From assembly GCF_025561445.1 (NCBI RefSeq), contig NZ_CP095096.1, positions 2,149,822-2,213,821 of the forward strand: a DNA stretch of 64,000 nt. The letters run 5' to 3'. Positions 42,509-50,011 of this stretch are shown here, piece after piece; the first letter of the stretch is position 1, and every line of letters begins with the position of its first letter. The DNA comes from Staphylococcus sp. IVB6181. Its GTDB lineage: Bacteria > Bacillota > Bacilli > Staphylococcales > Staphylococcaceae. Below the pieces are notes generated by a model that was not told where the DNA came from, did not search any database, and was given only the letters and a program-made list of their open reading frames with translations. The position numbers were made by a program, and so were the translations under genes.

Positions 42509-43357
42509 CTAAAATAATTTCAATTGCTGCGGTGCTAATCCTTCGTAATCAATCCCTAATATACGCTGGAATTCTTTTGCGTTGCCTGCAGCGTGACCGC
42601 CGGAGTTATTATTAAACACCACATATATGTTTTTGGCTTTGTGCTGAATAATACGCACTTTTTCAGCTAAGTCTTCCAGTTCCTTTGTTGAATAGTCGTA
42701 TAAATAACGCACATCACGCCATGCTTCATCTGTCATGTCTTGTTTGGTCCAACCATGACGATTACGGCCATGATAACGTACAAATGCCGTTTCTGTCGTA
42801 ATACGATTGACGAGCGGTGCTGAACCTTCGCCGACTTGCGGTTCATCCACAATCGCATGAATGAGCTGCTGCTCCGTTAAGAATTCTAATGTGTGTTCTT
42901 TCATGCCGTCTTTAAACCAAGTTTGATTTCTGAATTCGATACATACAGGGACATCTTTAAGTTGTACTCTGACGTATCTAATATAATTAATGTTTTGTGT
43001 TTTGCAGTCAAACCATGGCGGAAATTGAACTAAGACCATCGCTAGTTTATCCGCTTCGATTAATGGCGCAATCATTAATTTAAAATCTTCAAATAAGCCT
43101 TCACGTGTGTCCGCAAAATCTTTATAGTCTGCGTGCAACGTGAGTGCTTGATGGATTTTAACGACGAATTTGAAGCGGTCCGGTGTTTCTTTAATCCATT
43201 TTCGGATATTGCGTTCAGGTTGAATCGCATAATACGATGCATCCAATTCTACCACTGGAAAATGACTCGCATACGTCTTTAATTTATCAGTTTTTCGACT
43301 TAGATCAGTATACAGGGAATCATGATCTCCCCAACCTGTCAGCCCTATCTCTATCAT
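42509..43357 (-). CDS. DUF72 family TIM-barrel protein (YunF type)
   Basis: 282 aa. EIGLTGWGDHDSLY at the start, FKFVVKIHQALTLHADY near 65, VLVQFPPWFDC near 108, VCIEFRNQTWF near 135 and YVVFNNNSGGHAAGNAKEF near 247 are DUF72 signatures. No proven activity; the fold suggests an enzyme with a metal-free TIM barrel. It starts the yunF-yunE-yunD-like unit. The group II intron ends about 68 nt upstream of its start and may have come between the gene and its promoter. Confidence 0.87.
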   Translation of the reverse strand: MIEIGLTGWGDHDSLYTDLSRKTDKLKTYASHFPVVELDASYYAIQPERNIRKWIKETPDRFKFVVKIHQALTLHADYKDFADTREGLFEDFKLMIAPLIEADKLAMVLVQFPPWFDCKTQNINYIRYVRVQLKDVPVCIEFRNQTWFKDGMKEHTLEFLTEQQLIHAIVDEPQVGEGSAPLVNRITTETAFVRYHGRNRHGWTKQDMTDEAWRDVRYLYDYSTKELEDLAEKVRIIQHKAKNIYVVFNNNSGGHAAGNAKEFQRILGIDYEGLAPQQLKLF

Positions 43358-43424
43358 ACTTAATCACCAGTTTCATTCTATCATATTTTAACCTACGACC
43401 TTATCTGAACGACCTTTCTCTCGA

Positions 43425-45290
43425 ATCGAGTAGGAGAGTAATCATTAATTGAATACTCGTCCTCTCACACCACCGTGCGTACGGTTCCGTACACGGCGGT
43501 TCAATATCTTGCGTAAGCAGACTCTGCGAGTCGGGCTAGTGGTACTAGACCCCACTTGTAGAGTCTATTTGTTGTAAGCGCATGATGAACCTCATGCGTT
43601 TTGGAAAGCCTCCAATACTTCTTTCTTGAGTTCGCAATACGCATGGCACCATTGTGGTCTAATCCGTATTTTCGAAGCATTTTGTATTTTGTTTTGACCT
43701 TCTTCCATCGCTTTAAAATAAGTTGTCTGATTCGATGGTTCAACCACTCTTGCATTTCGCGGATAAATCCTTTAACAAAACCTCTGCCAAAATAGTTTAT
43801 CCAACCTCTAGTAATCGCGTTGATTCCTGTTATAATTTCAGTAAATGTGCCAGGTCTATTTCTTCTTGTGACCCACTTTAATTTGGCTTTTAAATTTCTT
43901 TTTGCTTCCATAGTGGGTCTGAAACGACAAGTGCCATTTATTTTCGTTATCAGACAACTCAAGAACTTTAAACGTGTGGGAGAGCCTACCTTACTTTTAT
44001 CTTTATTCACTGTTAATTTCAGGTCCTTTTCGATAAAGTTTGTGATACTCTCCATAACACGTTGTCCGGCACGTTTTGATTTAACAAAGATGACGAAGTC
44101 ATCTGCGTATCTCACAAAACGATGTCCGCGCTTCTCTAATTCTTTATCCAGCTCATGCAAATAGATATTACACAACAAGGGAGATATAATCCCACCTTGA
44201 GGGGCGCCTGTCTTTCTTTCTGCGTATTCGCCAGACAGGTCTGCAGACCCGCTTTGTAAACTTTTGCGGATAAATTTAGAGATAGCTTTATCTTGTATAA
44301 AGCGTTCAAACAAGTACATCAATTTGTCATGGTTCAACGTGTCAAAACATTGTTTTAAGTCACAGTCTACGACTGTGTGATAACCCTCCTCATAGTATTG
44401 GATACATTGTTTTAATGCAGTACCTGTACTATGATTTGGTCTAAACCCATGACTATGTTTCGAAAACTGGCGATTTATCATCGGTTCGATAACTTGTTTG
44501 ATTGCTTGTTGGATAACTCTATCCCTTGCGACGGGAATTCCAAGAATTCTCTTTTTGCCATTCGGTTTTGGAATGGCTACTTTCTTAACTGCTTGCGGTT
44601 TATACGTACCGTTAAGCAGTTTTCCTTTTATCTGTGGATAGAATTCTCTGAAGTGAGCATGTAACTCTTTAACCTTCATCCCATCGATTCCAGGAGAGCC
44701 ATTATTTTTAACAACTTTCTTGATTGCTTTCTCTATGTTGTTCTTTCTTACAACAAGTTCCATCAGTGATGGAGTCTCACGATACATTTCTTTCATATCA
44801 ACTAAGATTTACTGTACACATCTGCTTATCTTTTTCGTTCCACTACTTATCTTCCACAGACTGCCAATTTGCATTGTTTTCGGTACTTCGTAAATCTATA
44901 ACCTCCATTCTTTACTTTGTATTTAATATTGTTCAGTCCTTCGGTACATTTTCCCTACTATGACTTCTGCTGACTTCTCATAATTCGTTGTTACTACGAT
45001 TCGAAGAATCGCTTATGAGACCTCCTCGGGTAAGATTAACCACTTTCCACTCATGTCATTGCATCATTTACTCATACGAATTCGGGCAGTATCGGACTTT
45101 GTTTTGTTAAGCAAACTCATCCGTTCGCATAAGCCTTGATATGATGTTTCTATTCGTCAATGCGAGTGTTTGCGTCCGACTTCCTTCAGATTCCACCTCG
45201 CGATGGACACCCTTGTCTTTCGCTAACAGTTCCTACTGCCAAGCCTGTAATGGACTTTCACCATCAAGTTGCTAATCATGCCGAGCGCAC
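43425..45290 (-). mobile_element. Group II intron, about 1.87 kb, probably class C
   Basis: The 5' end on the minus strand is GTGCGCTCGGCATG at 45290, the GUGCG consensus. Past the maturase gene comes a domain V-like hairpin (about 43455-43502, GCCGTGTACGG..CCGTACGCACGGTGG), then a domain VI arm ending CTACTCGAT near 43425. The 3' boundary is uncertain by a few bases. The intron lies directly behind the terminator hairpin of the nitronate monooxygenase gene, the insertion habit of class C introns, and its reverse transcriptase lacks an HNH domain, which fits that class. It disrupts no gene. The 44,797-45,290 stretch is the structured 5' part of the intron RNA (domains I-III). Confidence 0.85.
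43501..44796 (-). CDS. ltrA: Group II intron reverse transcriptase/maturase
   Basis: 431 aa, encoded in domain IV of the intron. Reverse transcriptase blocks are complete: SPGIDGMKVKEL, VDCDLKQCFDTLNH, GAPQGGIISPLLCNIYL and FVRYADDFVIF with the catalytic YADD. The maturase X/thumb region follows (GWINYFGRGFVKGFIREMQE), and RWKKVKTKYKMLRKYGL with ANSRKKYWR at the end resembles class C enzymes such as GsI-IIC RT. No HNH endonuclease. It is intact, so splicing and retromobility may be possible. Confidence 0.93.
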   Translation of the reverse strand: MKEMYRETPSLMELVVRKNNIEKAIKKVVKNNGSPGIDGMKVKELHAHFREFYPQIKGKLLNGTYKPQAVKKVAIPKPNGKKRILGIPVARDRVIQQAIKQVIEPMINRQFSKHSHGFRPNHSTGTALKQCIQYYEEGYHTVVDCDLKQCFDTLNHDKLMYLFERFIQDKAISKFIRKSLQSGSADLSGEYAERKTGAPQGGIISPLLCNIYLHELDKELEKRGHRFVRYADDFVIFVKSKRAGQRVMESITNFIEKDLKLTVNKDKSKVGSPTRLKFLSCLITKINGTCRFRPTMEAKRNLKAKLKWVTRRNRPGTFTEIITGINAITRGWINYFGRGFVKGFIREMQEWLNHRIRQLILKRWKKVKTKYKMLRKYGLDHNGAMRIANSRKKYWRLSKTHEVHHALTTNRLYKWGLVPLARLAESAYARY

Positions 45291-45324
45291 TTAAAATAAG
45301 TACTGTGCGTGCTGCACAGTACTT
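45291..45324 (-). terminator. Terminator of the nitronate monooxygenase unit, the intron's 5' exon
   Basis: Minus strand: AAGTACTGTGC and GCACAGTACTT form a perfect 11-bp stem with loop AGCAC, then ATTTTAA. The intron starts at the very next base. Confidence 0.9.
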
Positions 45325-45343
45325 TAATATTGATGTTATTCAG

Positions 45344-46408
45344 TTAGCGCAAACGCATCTCCTCAATTTGATTAACAATAGACGTTACGATCTCTTGTGC
45401 AGAGCGGCTTGTCGCTAATCGCGGTGTTTGGCCGCTCCATAAAGACATCATTGAATCATCGTGGTTTGCGGTAGAAGCTTTTCGAATCGCTGAAGTCAAT
45501 TGATTTTGGATAGGATACTCCGGAACTTCTCCGTTAAATTGCGATAAATAATTTACAAAATCATTTCGGATACCTCGTGCCATTTTACCGCTGAAAGCAT
45601 TCGTCAGCACTGTAGAGGTTTCTGTGCTGTTAAGGATAGCTTGTTTATAAGCGATGTCTGCACCGCTTTCTTGCGATGTAAGGAACGCTGTACCCATTTG
45701 TACCCCAGACGCACCTAGAATCAAGCTGGCAAGCACACCTCTGCCGTCCATAATGCCTCCTGCAGCGATAACCGGTACACTCACCGCATCCGCAACCTGA
45801 GGAATCAGCGAGATACTGCCGATCATCGGATATTCACCATCTTGTTTTAAGAATGAACCGCGATGTCCGCCTGCTTCACTGCCTTGTGTCACGATAATAT
45901 CAACACCGGCTGCTTCATTTGCCAGAGCTTCTTCAACAGAAGTTGCTGTCCCCATCACAATAATGTCATTTTCATGCATTTTACGAATTAATCTGGTTTC
46001 AGGTACGCCGAAAGTAAAACTTGCGACAGCTACTTTCTTTTTGATTAATATATCAATTTGGCGTTCAAGCTGTTGAGACTCTGATAAATTGACAACAGGA
46101 TGTTCTAAATCCAATGCACGGCGGTAGGGACTTAACCAAGCATTCATTAAATCCACTTGTGCCGGTTTCAGCTTTTGCTTGTTCGGCACAAATAAATTCA
46201 CCGCAAACGGTTTGGCAGTTAAAAGTTTCACTTTATCTATTTCTTCGCTTAATCGTTCTAAACTGAAATAACCTGCACCTATAGTTCCTAATCCGCCGCT
46301 GTCACTCACACTCGCGACAAGTTCAGGCGTTGTATTGCCTGCCATGCCTGCTTGAATAATAGGATACTTGATGCCAAGCATTGCACTCGCTTTTGTCTCA
46401 AACCACAT
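45344..46408 (-). CDS. Nitronate monooxygenase (2-nitropropane dioxygenase family)
   Basis: 354 aa FMN-dependent TIM barrel. [20 protein letters not shown] at the start, [14 protein letters not shown] near 175 (the family FMN motif), [22 protein letters not shown] near 215 and [12 protein letters not shown]. It oxidises the toxic nitronate form of nitroalkanes, or has a related role; the staphylococcal substrate is not established. It starts 14 nt after the DUF21-CBS gene, so the two are probably one unit. Neighbourhood matches SA0780-SA0781 of S. aureus. Confidence 0.9.
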   Translation of the reverse strand: MWFETKASAMLGIKYPIIQAGMAGNTTPELVASVSDSGGLGTIGAGYFSLERLSEEIDKVKLLTAKPFAVNLFVPNKQKLKPAQVDLMNAWLSPYRRALDLEHPVVNLSESQQLERQIDILIKKKVAVASFTFGVPETRLIRKMHENDIIVMGTATSVEEALANEAAGVDIIVTQGSEAGGHRGSFLKQDGEYPMIGSISLIPQVADAVSVPVIAAGGIMDGRGVLASLILGASGVQMGTAFLTSQESGADIAYKQAILNSTETSTVLTNAFSGKMARGIRNDFVNYLSQFNGEVPEYPIQNQLTSAIRKASTANHDDSMMSLWSGQTPRLATSRSAQEIVTSIVNQIEEMRLR

Positions 46409-46422
46409 AGGGTAAACACTCC

Positions 46423-47469
46423 TTATAAAGTTGGTTGATTCGGTTTAGGCTTTTGTTTTTGTTTTTGTCTTAAACGTTCATTGACTTTATTTTGTTCGTG
46501 TTGATCCATTTCGTCTTCGATATCAATACCAAGCAACTGTTCAATCAAGTCTTCCATAGTAATAATCGCATCCGTTCCGCCATACTCATCCAGCACAATC
46601 GCAATATGTTTGCGTGATGCGATCATTTTGCGCATCACCCATTCTGCTTTATTATGCTCGTTCACAAACAGCGGTTTTGAGATGTAATCTTCTAATGATT
46701 TGTCATGATGTCGACTCCATACTAATAAATATTTAGAATGGAATACACCTACAATGTTATCAATTTCCTCATCATACACCGGATAACGTGTATAGGGGTG
46801 GGTCATAATAATATCATATACCTCATCATAAGGTGTATCGAGCGAAAATGCGGTCACATTGACACGCGGTGTAGTATCTACATCCTTTACACGCAGTTGT
46901 TCGAAAGTCAAAACACTTTGAAGTCTGTCTCGCTCGCTTTCATTAAAAGCACCTTGTGCCCCAGCAATCGTCACCATCGTACGAATTTCTTCTTTCGACA
47001 TTCTATGACTTTGAAATTTATCATTCGCAAGCATTTTGTTGATTAAACCTGTTAAACCGTTCAATATTTTTGTGATAGGTGTCAAAATCACCACAAAGAA
47101 ATGAATGACTGGATAAACAAGTTTAGAAATCACATCTGGATATGTAGCTGCGATGGATTTAGGAATGACTTCTGAAACAATGATTACAACAACAGTAATG
47201 ACTAACGACGCAATTCCGACATTCCAGCCGTTTTGAACTGCTAAAATCGTTACTAAAGTCGGCAACACGATATTGGCACTGTTGTTCGCAATCAATATCG
47301 TTGTGATAAAATCTCTTGGTCTATTGAGTAATTTTAATAATTTTTTAGATTTAAGATCGCCTTTACGGCTTTCCGTCTGTAATTTAACTTTATTTGCGGC
47401 AGTTAACGCAGTTTCACTGCCTGAAAAGAAGAAAGAAACAAATATTAATATAATGATAGCTATAATCAT
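46423..47469 (-). CDS. CNNM/CorC-type DUF21-CBS membrane protein (putative Mg2+ exporter, MpfB-like)
   Basis: 348 aa. DUF21 domain with three or four membrane helices ([20 protein letters not shown], then [19 protein letters not shown] and [15 protein letters not shown]), then a CBS pair at about 190-315 ([37 protein letters not shown]). The transporter-associated CorC/HlyC domain at the end is missing; the tail is a short Lys/Gln/Pro-rich stretch. Annotated as hemolysin in older genomes, but CNNM proteins export Mg2+. Synteny suggests the MpfB of S. aureus. Confidence 0.85.
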   Translation of the reverse strand: MIIAIIILIFVSFFFSGSETALTAANKVKLQTESRKGDLKSKKLLKLLNRPRDFITTILIANNSANIVLPTLVTILAVQNGWNVGIASLVITVVVIIVSEVIPKSIAATYPDVISKLVYPVIHFFVVILTPITKILNGLTGLINKMLANDKFQSHRMSKEEIRTMVTIAGAQGAFNESERDRLQSVLTFEQLRVKDVDTTPRVNVTAFSLDTPYDEVYDIIMTHPYTRYPVYDEEIDNIVGVFHSKYLLVWSRHHDKSLEDYISKPLFVNEHNKAEWVMRKMIASRKHIAIVLDEYGGTDAIITMEDLIEQLLGIDIEDEMDQHEQNKVNERLRQKQKQKPKPNQPTL

Positions 47470-47649
47470 GGTGGCAACGCTCCCTTAAAACTCTGTTTTC
47501 ACTTGCAAGAAAATGCGTTTATATCTATAATATTTTCCCTTTCAGCTAACGATGTAAACCGAATGCACTTGACACTTTTTCCGCACAGTGAAAGTATTTA
47601 TCCCTATTGTACCGAATTTTCAGACGAAATGTTTGTAGAATATAAAAAT

Positions 47650-48864
47650 TTACCTCTCTTGCTTGCAGGTTGTATTTTCTTCAGTGTCATCCCTCCACTC
47701 TTTGATAGCTATAATCTCACTTTTTTTAAATAGATAGCACTGACTAGTATTTTCAGATTCAAATGATACTTTCGTATCTGTAGTCAACCATTCATGAATA
47801 TTGTCAACTTCTAACAAGATACTTTCTTCTTTGTGATCATATTGCACTTTACTTACAAATCCTTTAAAACGTGTAAGCGACTGAGTTGTAAGTTCAACGT
47901 ACTTACCTGCATAACTGCTAAGTTTTGGTTCATCTTTTATTTCAATACTTGCGATGATACTTTTTTTAAATGTTGCTGCTGTTGCTAATACACCCAACTC
48001 AACAGTATCTGTATCTAAGTTAACATTGAAATCTTCTATGTCCATTTTCAATATTTCAACATCATGCGTTTTTCTTTTTTTCGTTTCAATCCCCGTCACA
48101 TAACCCGTGTACTTATTCCCAATTATAGTGGTTAATGTCACATCATGGTTCAGAAAGTCATTTAAATTGATCACCGGTATGTTTTCAATAGAAATACGCT
48201 TTTCAAGTTCAATTTCATTAATAAGAGATGTATTATCAAAAGAAATAGTCTTTTCGAATTCAATTTCATTGATATCCTTTGTCTTGACTTGATACGTATT
48301 CCACCAAAGATTTAAAATCTTCTCACTGTCCAATTTATATTCTTCAAAAGTAAAGTATATATTAATACTAAGTTCATAGAAGTCTTCATGTTTTTTTATA
48401 TCTTCAACAAAGCCTGTATATACTCCATTTGATGTATGGATCGTCACAAACTCCGCAAGGTACTTTATATATGGTATGTCATCTGTGATTGTGAGTTTGT
48501 CAATCTCACTTAAGTCAAAACAGAAATAGTTATACAATGTATATAAGGTGAATTTTTCGTCATTAAAATCAAAATTTTTGCCGATGTAATTAACTTTCAT
48601 TGCAATATCATCTTCGTTAGAATCATTATCTACTCTAGAACCAAAGAAACTGTCATATCCTCTATAAATTTTGCCTTCTTTTGTAACTATCTCTAAATGC
48701 TTGTTTTCATACTCCCATAATTTTAGTGTGTTCTCATCATAATCAAAAGGTTTGACATCAAATATCACATAGTCATATTCATCACTTGTTAATTCCTCAA
48801 ACCCTTTAGGATAGTTAAATGTATCCTTCTTTCTTCTTCCGATAAATTGCTCCATCTTTCCCAT
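47650..48864 (-). CDS. Unknown protein built of four Sm-like (SH3-like barrel) repeats; 5' end probably frameshifted
   Basis: 404 aa, no recognised family, no signal peptide or membrane helix. Four repeats share a pattern: a strand-turn like V-x-L-x-T-x-x-G-x-x-Y-x-G-x-V and an ending like SEIxxI. They start near HLEIVTKEGKIYRGY (56), FVTIHTSNGVYTGFV (139), VTLTTIIGNKYTGYV (242) and YVELTTQSLTRFKGFV (322) and end SEIDKL, INEIEF, ASIEI and SEIIAI. This looks like LSm/SH3-type barrels in a row, a fold often used for RNA or protein binding. A 17-residue tandem repeat (INEIEFEKTISF / INEIELEKRISI) lies at 198-232. The ATG at 48864 has no ribosome binding site, and the upstream ORF at 48923 reads into it by frameshift. 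It lies between mpfB-like and the sufB end. Confidence 0.6.
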   Translation of the reverse strand: MGKMEQFIGRRKKDTFNYPKGFEELTSDEYDYVIFDVKPFDYDENTLKLWEYENKHLEIVTKEGKIYRGYDSFFGSRVDNDSNEDDIAMKVNYIGKNFDFNDEKFTLYTLYNYFCFDLSEIDKLTITDDIPYIKYLAEFVTIHTSNGVYTGFVEDIKKHEDFYELSINIYFTFEEYKLDSEKILNLWWNTYQVKTKDINEIEFEKTISFDNTSLINEIELEKRISIENIPVINLNDFLNHDVTLTTIIGNKYTGYVTGIETKKRKTHDVEILKMDIEDFNVNLDTDTVELGVLATAATFKKSIIASIEIKDEPKLSSYAGKYVELTTQSLTRFKGFVSKVQYDHKEESILLEVDNIHEWLTTDTKVSFESENTSQCYLFKKSEIIAIKEWRDDTEENTTCKQER

Positions 48865-48923
48865 TCTGTTAAATAAGCTTTCTTTATGATGTCCAGTTTT
48901 TCATAGTCTAAATCTTCAGCCAT
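48789..48923 (-). other. Probable true N-terminus of the Sm-repeat protein, out of frame
   Basis: A 44-codon ORF starting MAEDLDYEKLDIIKK and continuing AYLTEWERWSNLSEEERR. Its first 33 residues read like a natural N-terminus; a switch of frame in the purine run at 48824-48842 then gives KKDTFNYPKGFEE of the main ORF. Either the gene has a real frameshift, or the purine run slips or is misread. Confidence 0.55.
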
Positions 48924-49032
48924 TTTATTTCCCACTTTCTTTAAGTGGAATTATGTCTCTTTCATCCATTAAATATGATTATCTATTTAAGTCAACTATA
49001 CGCTTCGATAATGCATTTGTGAATAAACTGAA

Positions 49033-49081
49033 TAAAAAACACGAGCAATGCTTCTACCACATCATGTAGGCATTGCTCGTG
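49033..49081 (-). terminator. Terminator of the suf operon
   Basis: Minus strand: CACGAGCAATGC pairs perfectly with GCATTGCTCGTG around an 18-nt loop that holds a smaller stem, then TTTTTTATT. It lies about 40 nt past the sufB stop codon remnant. The 48,924-49,032 stretch has no gene and would hold the promoter of the Sm-repeat gene. Confidence 0.88.
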
Positions 49082-49117
49082 CTTTGTTTTCAATATTTTA
49101 ATTCCATAGAATATCGA

Positions 49118-49156
49118 TTAACCGATAGAACCTTCCATTTCGATTGAAATCGGTGT
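49118..49156 (-). other. sufB: 3' end of sufB and prophage attachment junction
   Basis: Minus strand reads EMEGSIG then TAA; SufB of S. aureus ends ISYEMEGSIG. Only these last codons are present; no other sufB sequence is in the window. Upstream (49,160 on) is phage DNA. The order mpfB-like gene, short unknown gene, then sufB 3' end agrees with S. aureus SA0780-SA0779-SA0778. I infer that the phage integrated in the 3' end of sufB and that this is one of the two att sites. The exact core cannot be set without the other junction. Confidence 0.75.
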
Positions 49157-49322
49157 TTTTTTGAAATTGTCAAAATTAAAAACGTTGATTTGACGCGATT
49201 TTTAGGCACTCTAATTTTCTGAAATTTACTGTTTTTCAACAAAATGGTATCAAAAATGGTATCAAAAAACCACCTAACTTAATGGATGGGTTCTAAAATC
49301 GTTCAAAAGTTACGTGAAATAG

Positions 49323-49402
49323 AAAAAGCGCTATCTGACGAAAGTTTGACGACCGAATCAGATAACGCTTAAAATATAAGGTTGATTAGTATGTTTAATA
49401 CA
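49323..49402 (-). ncRNA. Candidate phage small RNA, unit d (about 80 nt)
   Basis: Minus strand: TTGCTT (49432-49437), 17-bp spacer, TATAAT (49409-49414), start expected near 49402. The transcript would end in a strong terminator: AAGCGTTATCTGA pairs with TCAGATAGCGCTT (49358-49370 and 49326-49338), then TTTTTCT. No ORF with a ribosome binding site inside. It is the last unit before the attachment site. Confidence 0.5.
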
Positions 49403-49459
49403 ATTAGCATTATATCAAAGATTAAAGGGATAAGCAAGAGTTAGATATATTATAATATG

Positions 49460-49603
49460 AAAAAAGAGGCTGCCGAAGCAACCTCTATGCCCTATTATCG
49501 TTAATATTCACCAAGACTTTTTCAACTTAAAATTTCAACATTAAAAAAATAGTAGAAAATAGAGGATCTATAAACCTTCATAGCGATATCAAGTAATATC
49601 ACT
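49460..49603 (-). ncRNA. Candidate phage small RNA, unit c (about 140 nt)
   Basis: Minus strand: TTGACT (49633-49638), 17-bp spacer, TATATT (49610-49615), the best promoter of the cluster. It ends at a textbook terminator, AGAGGTTGC - TTCG - GCAGCCTCT - TTTTTTC (49465-49486). A 13-bp inverted repeat with one mismatch (49577-49589 / 49596-49608) spans the expected start site and could be an RNA 5' hairpin or an operator. A 19-codon reading frame (MKVYRSSIFYYFFNVEILS) begins near 49583 without a ribosome binding site. Confidence 0.55.
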
Positions 49604-49638
49604 ATGAACAATATAATATGTTTTTTATGTGTAGTCAA

Positions 49639-49661
49639 GAAAAGGTCACCCCTAGGTGACC
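49639..49661 (-). terminator. Terminator hairpin upstream of unit c
   Basis: Minus strand: GGTCACC - TAGG - GGTGACC, perfect 7-bp stem, then TTTTCTT, which runs straight into the -35 of unit c. Confidence 0.75.
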
Positions 49662-49671
49662 AAACGCATGA

Positions 49672-49701
49672 ATTATAAATATCAGACACTATATTTATAA
49701 T
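49672..49701. repeat. 11-bp perfect AT-rich palindrome
   Basis: ATTATAAATAT and ATATTTATAAT around an 8-bp centre. Each arm contains TATAAT in the orientation of one strand, with TTATAA 17 bp before it, so it could be a weak two-way promoter or a protein-binding site. Confidence 0.6.
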
Positions 49702-49716
49702 ACAACATAATTAAAT

Positions 49717-49855
49717 AAAAAAACCACCCCGAAGGGTCGCGTGTTTTACTCAGGATAGAAAGGAATAACTAAAACGCTTAATAAAGTAACAGAAACGCTT
49801 AACCTATAGCATTAAGAAGATAAGAATACAATATGCATATCATTTACATATTGTA
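49717..49855 (-). ncRNA. Candidate phage small RNA, unit b (about 140 nt)
   Basis: Minus strand: TTGATT (49885-49890), 17-bp spacer, TATGAT (49862-49867) with an extended TGC before it. A 5' hairpin, ACAATATG with CATATTGT, follows the start; the body has two TTAAGCGTTT repeats about 20 nt apart; the end is ACCC - TTCG - GGGT followed by GGTTTTTTT (about 49717-49737). No ORF with a ribosome binding site. Confidence 0.5.
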
Positions 49856-49887
49856 ACATAAATCATAGCATGATCCTTTCATATAAT

Positions 49888-49920
49888 CAACAATAAGAGG
49901 ACTACCTGTAGGCAGCCCTC
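49888..49920 (-). terminator. Terminator of the endolysin gene
   Basis: Minus strand: GAGGGCTGCC pairs with GGTAGTCCTC (G-U pairs), loop TACA, then TTATTGTTG. It lies about 90 nt past the endolysin stop. A weak TTTTCA - 17 - TATATT element lies between stop and hairpin. Confidence 0.7.
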
Positions 49921-50011
49921 AGTCTTGGAGATTATTATCTATGAACTCATAATATAGCATAGAATATTGGAAATGAAAAACAACGGCCTATTTTGAATAT
50001 AGCATATTTAT

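Noticed and set aside
43501..45290. Intron as a retron or diversity-generating element
   Set aside because: The GTGCG start, domain V-like end, maturase region and terminator-linked site fit a group II intron; no template/variable repeat pair or msr/msd structure was seen.
49286..49372. 28-codon plus-strand ORF (MGSKIVQKLREIEKALSDES..) by the att site
   Set aside because: It has no ribosome binding site and lies over the terminator hairpin of the last small-RNA unit. Amino acid pattern is plausible, so it is kept only as a note.
49387..49600. Tiny hydrophobic peptides in the small-RNA cluster (e.g. MFNTISIISKIKGISKS on plus, MKVYRSSIFYYFFNVEILS on minus)
   Set aside because: AT-rich DNA gives such frames by chance. 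None has a good ribosome binding site, and the best one near -10 boxes cannot be transcribed from its own promoter.
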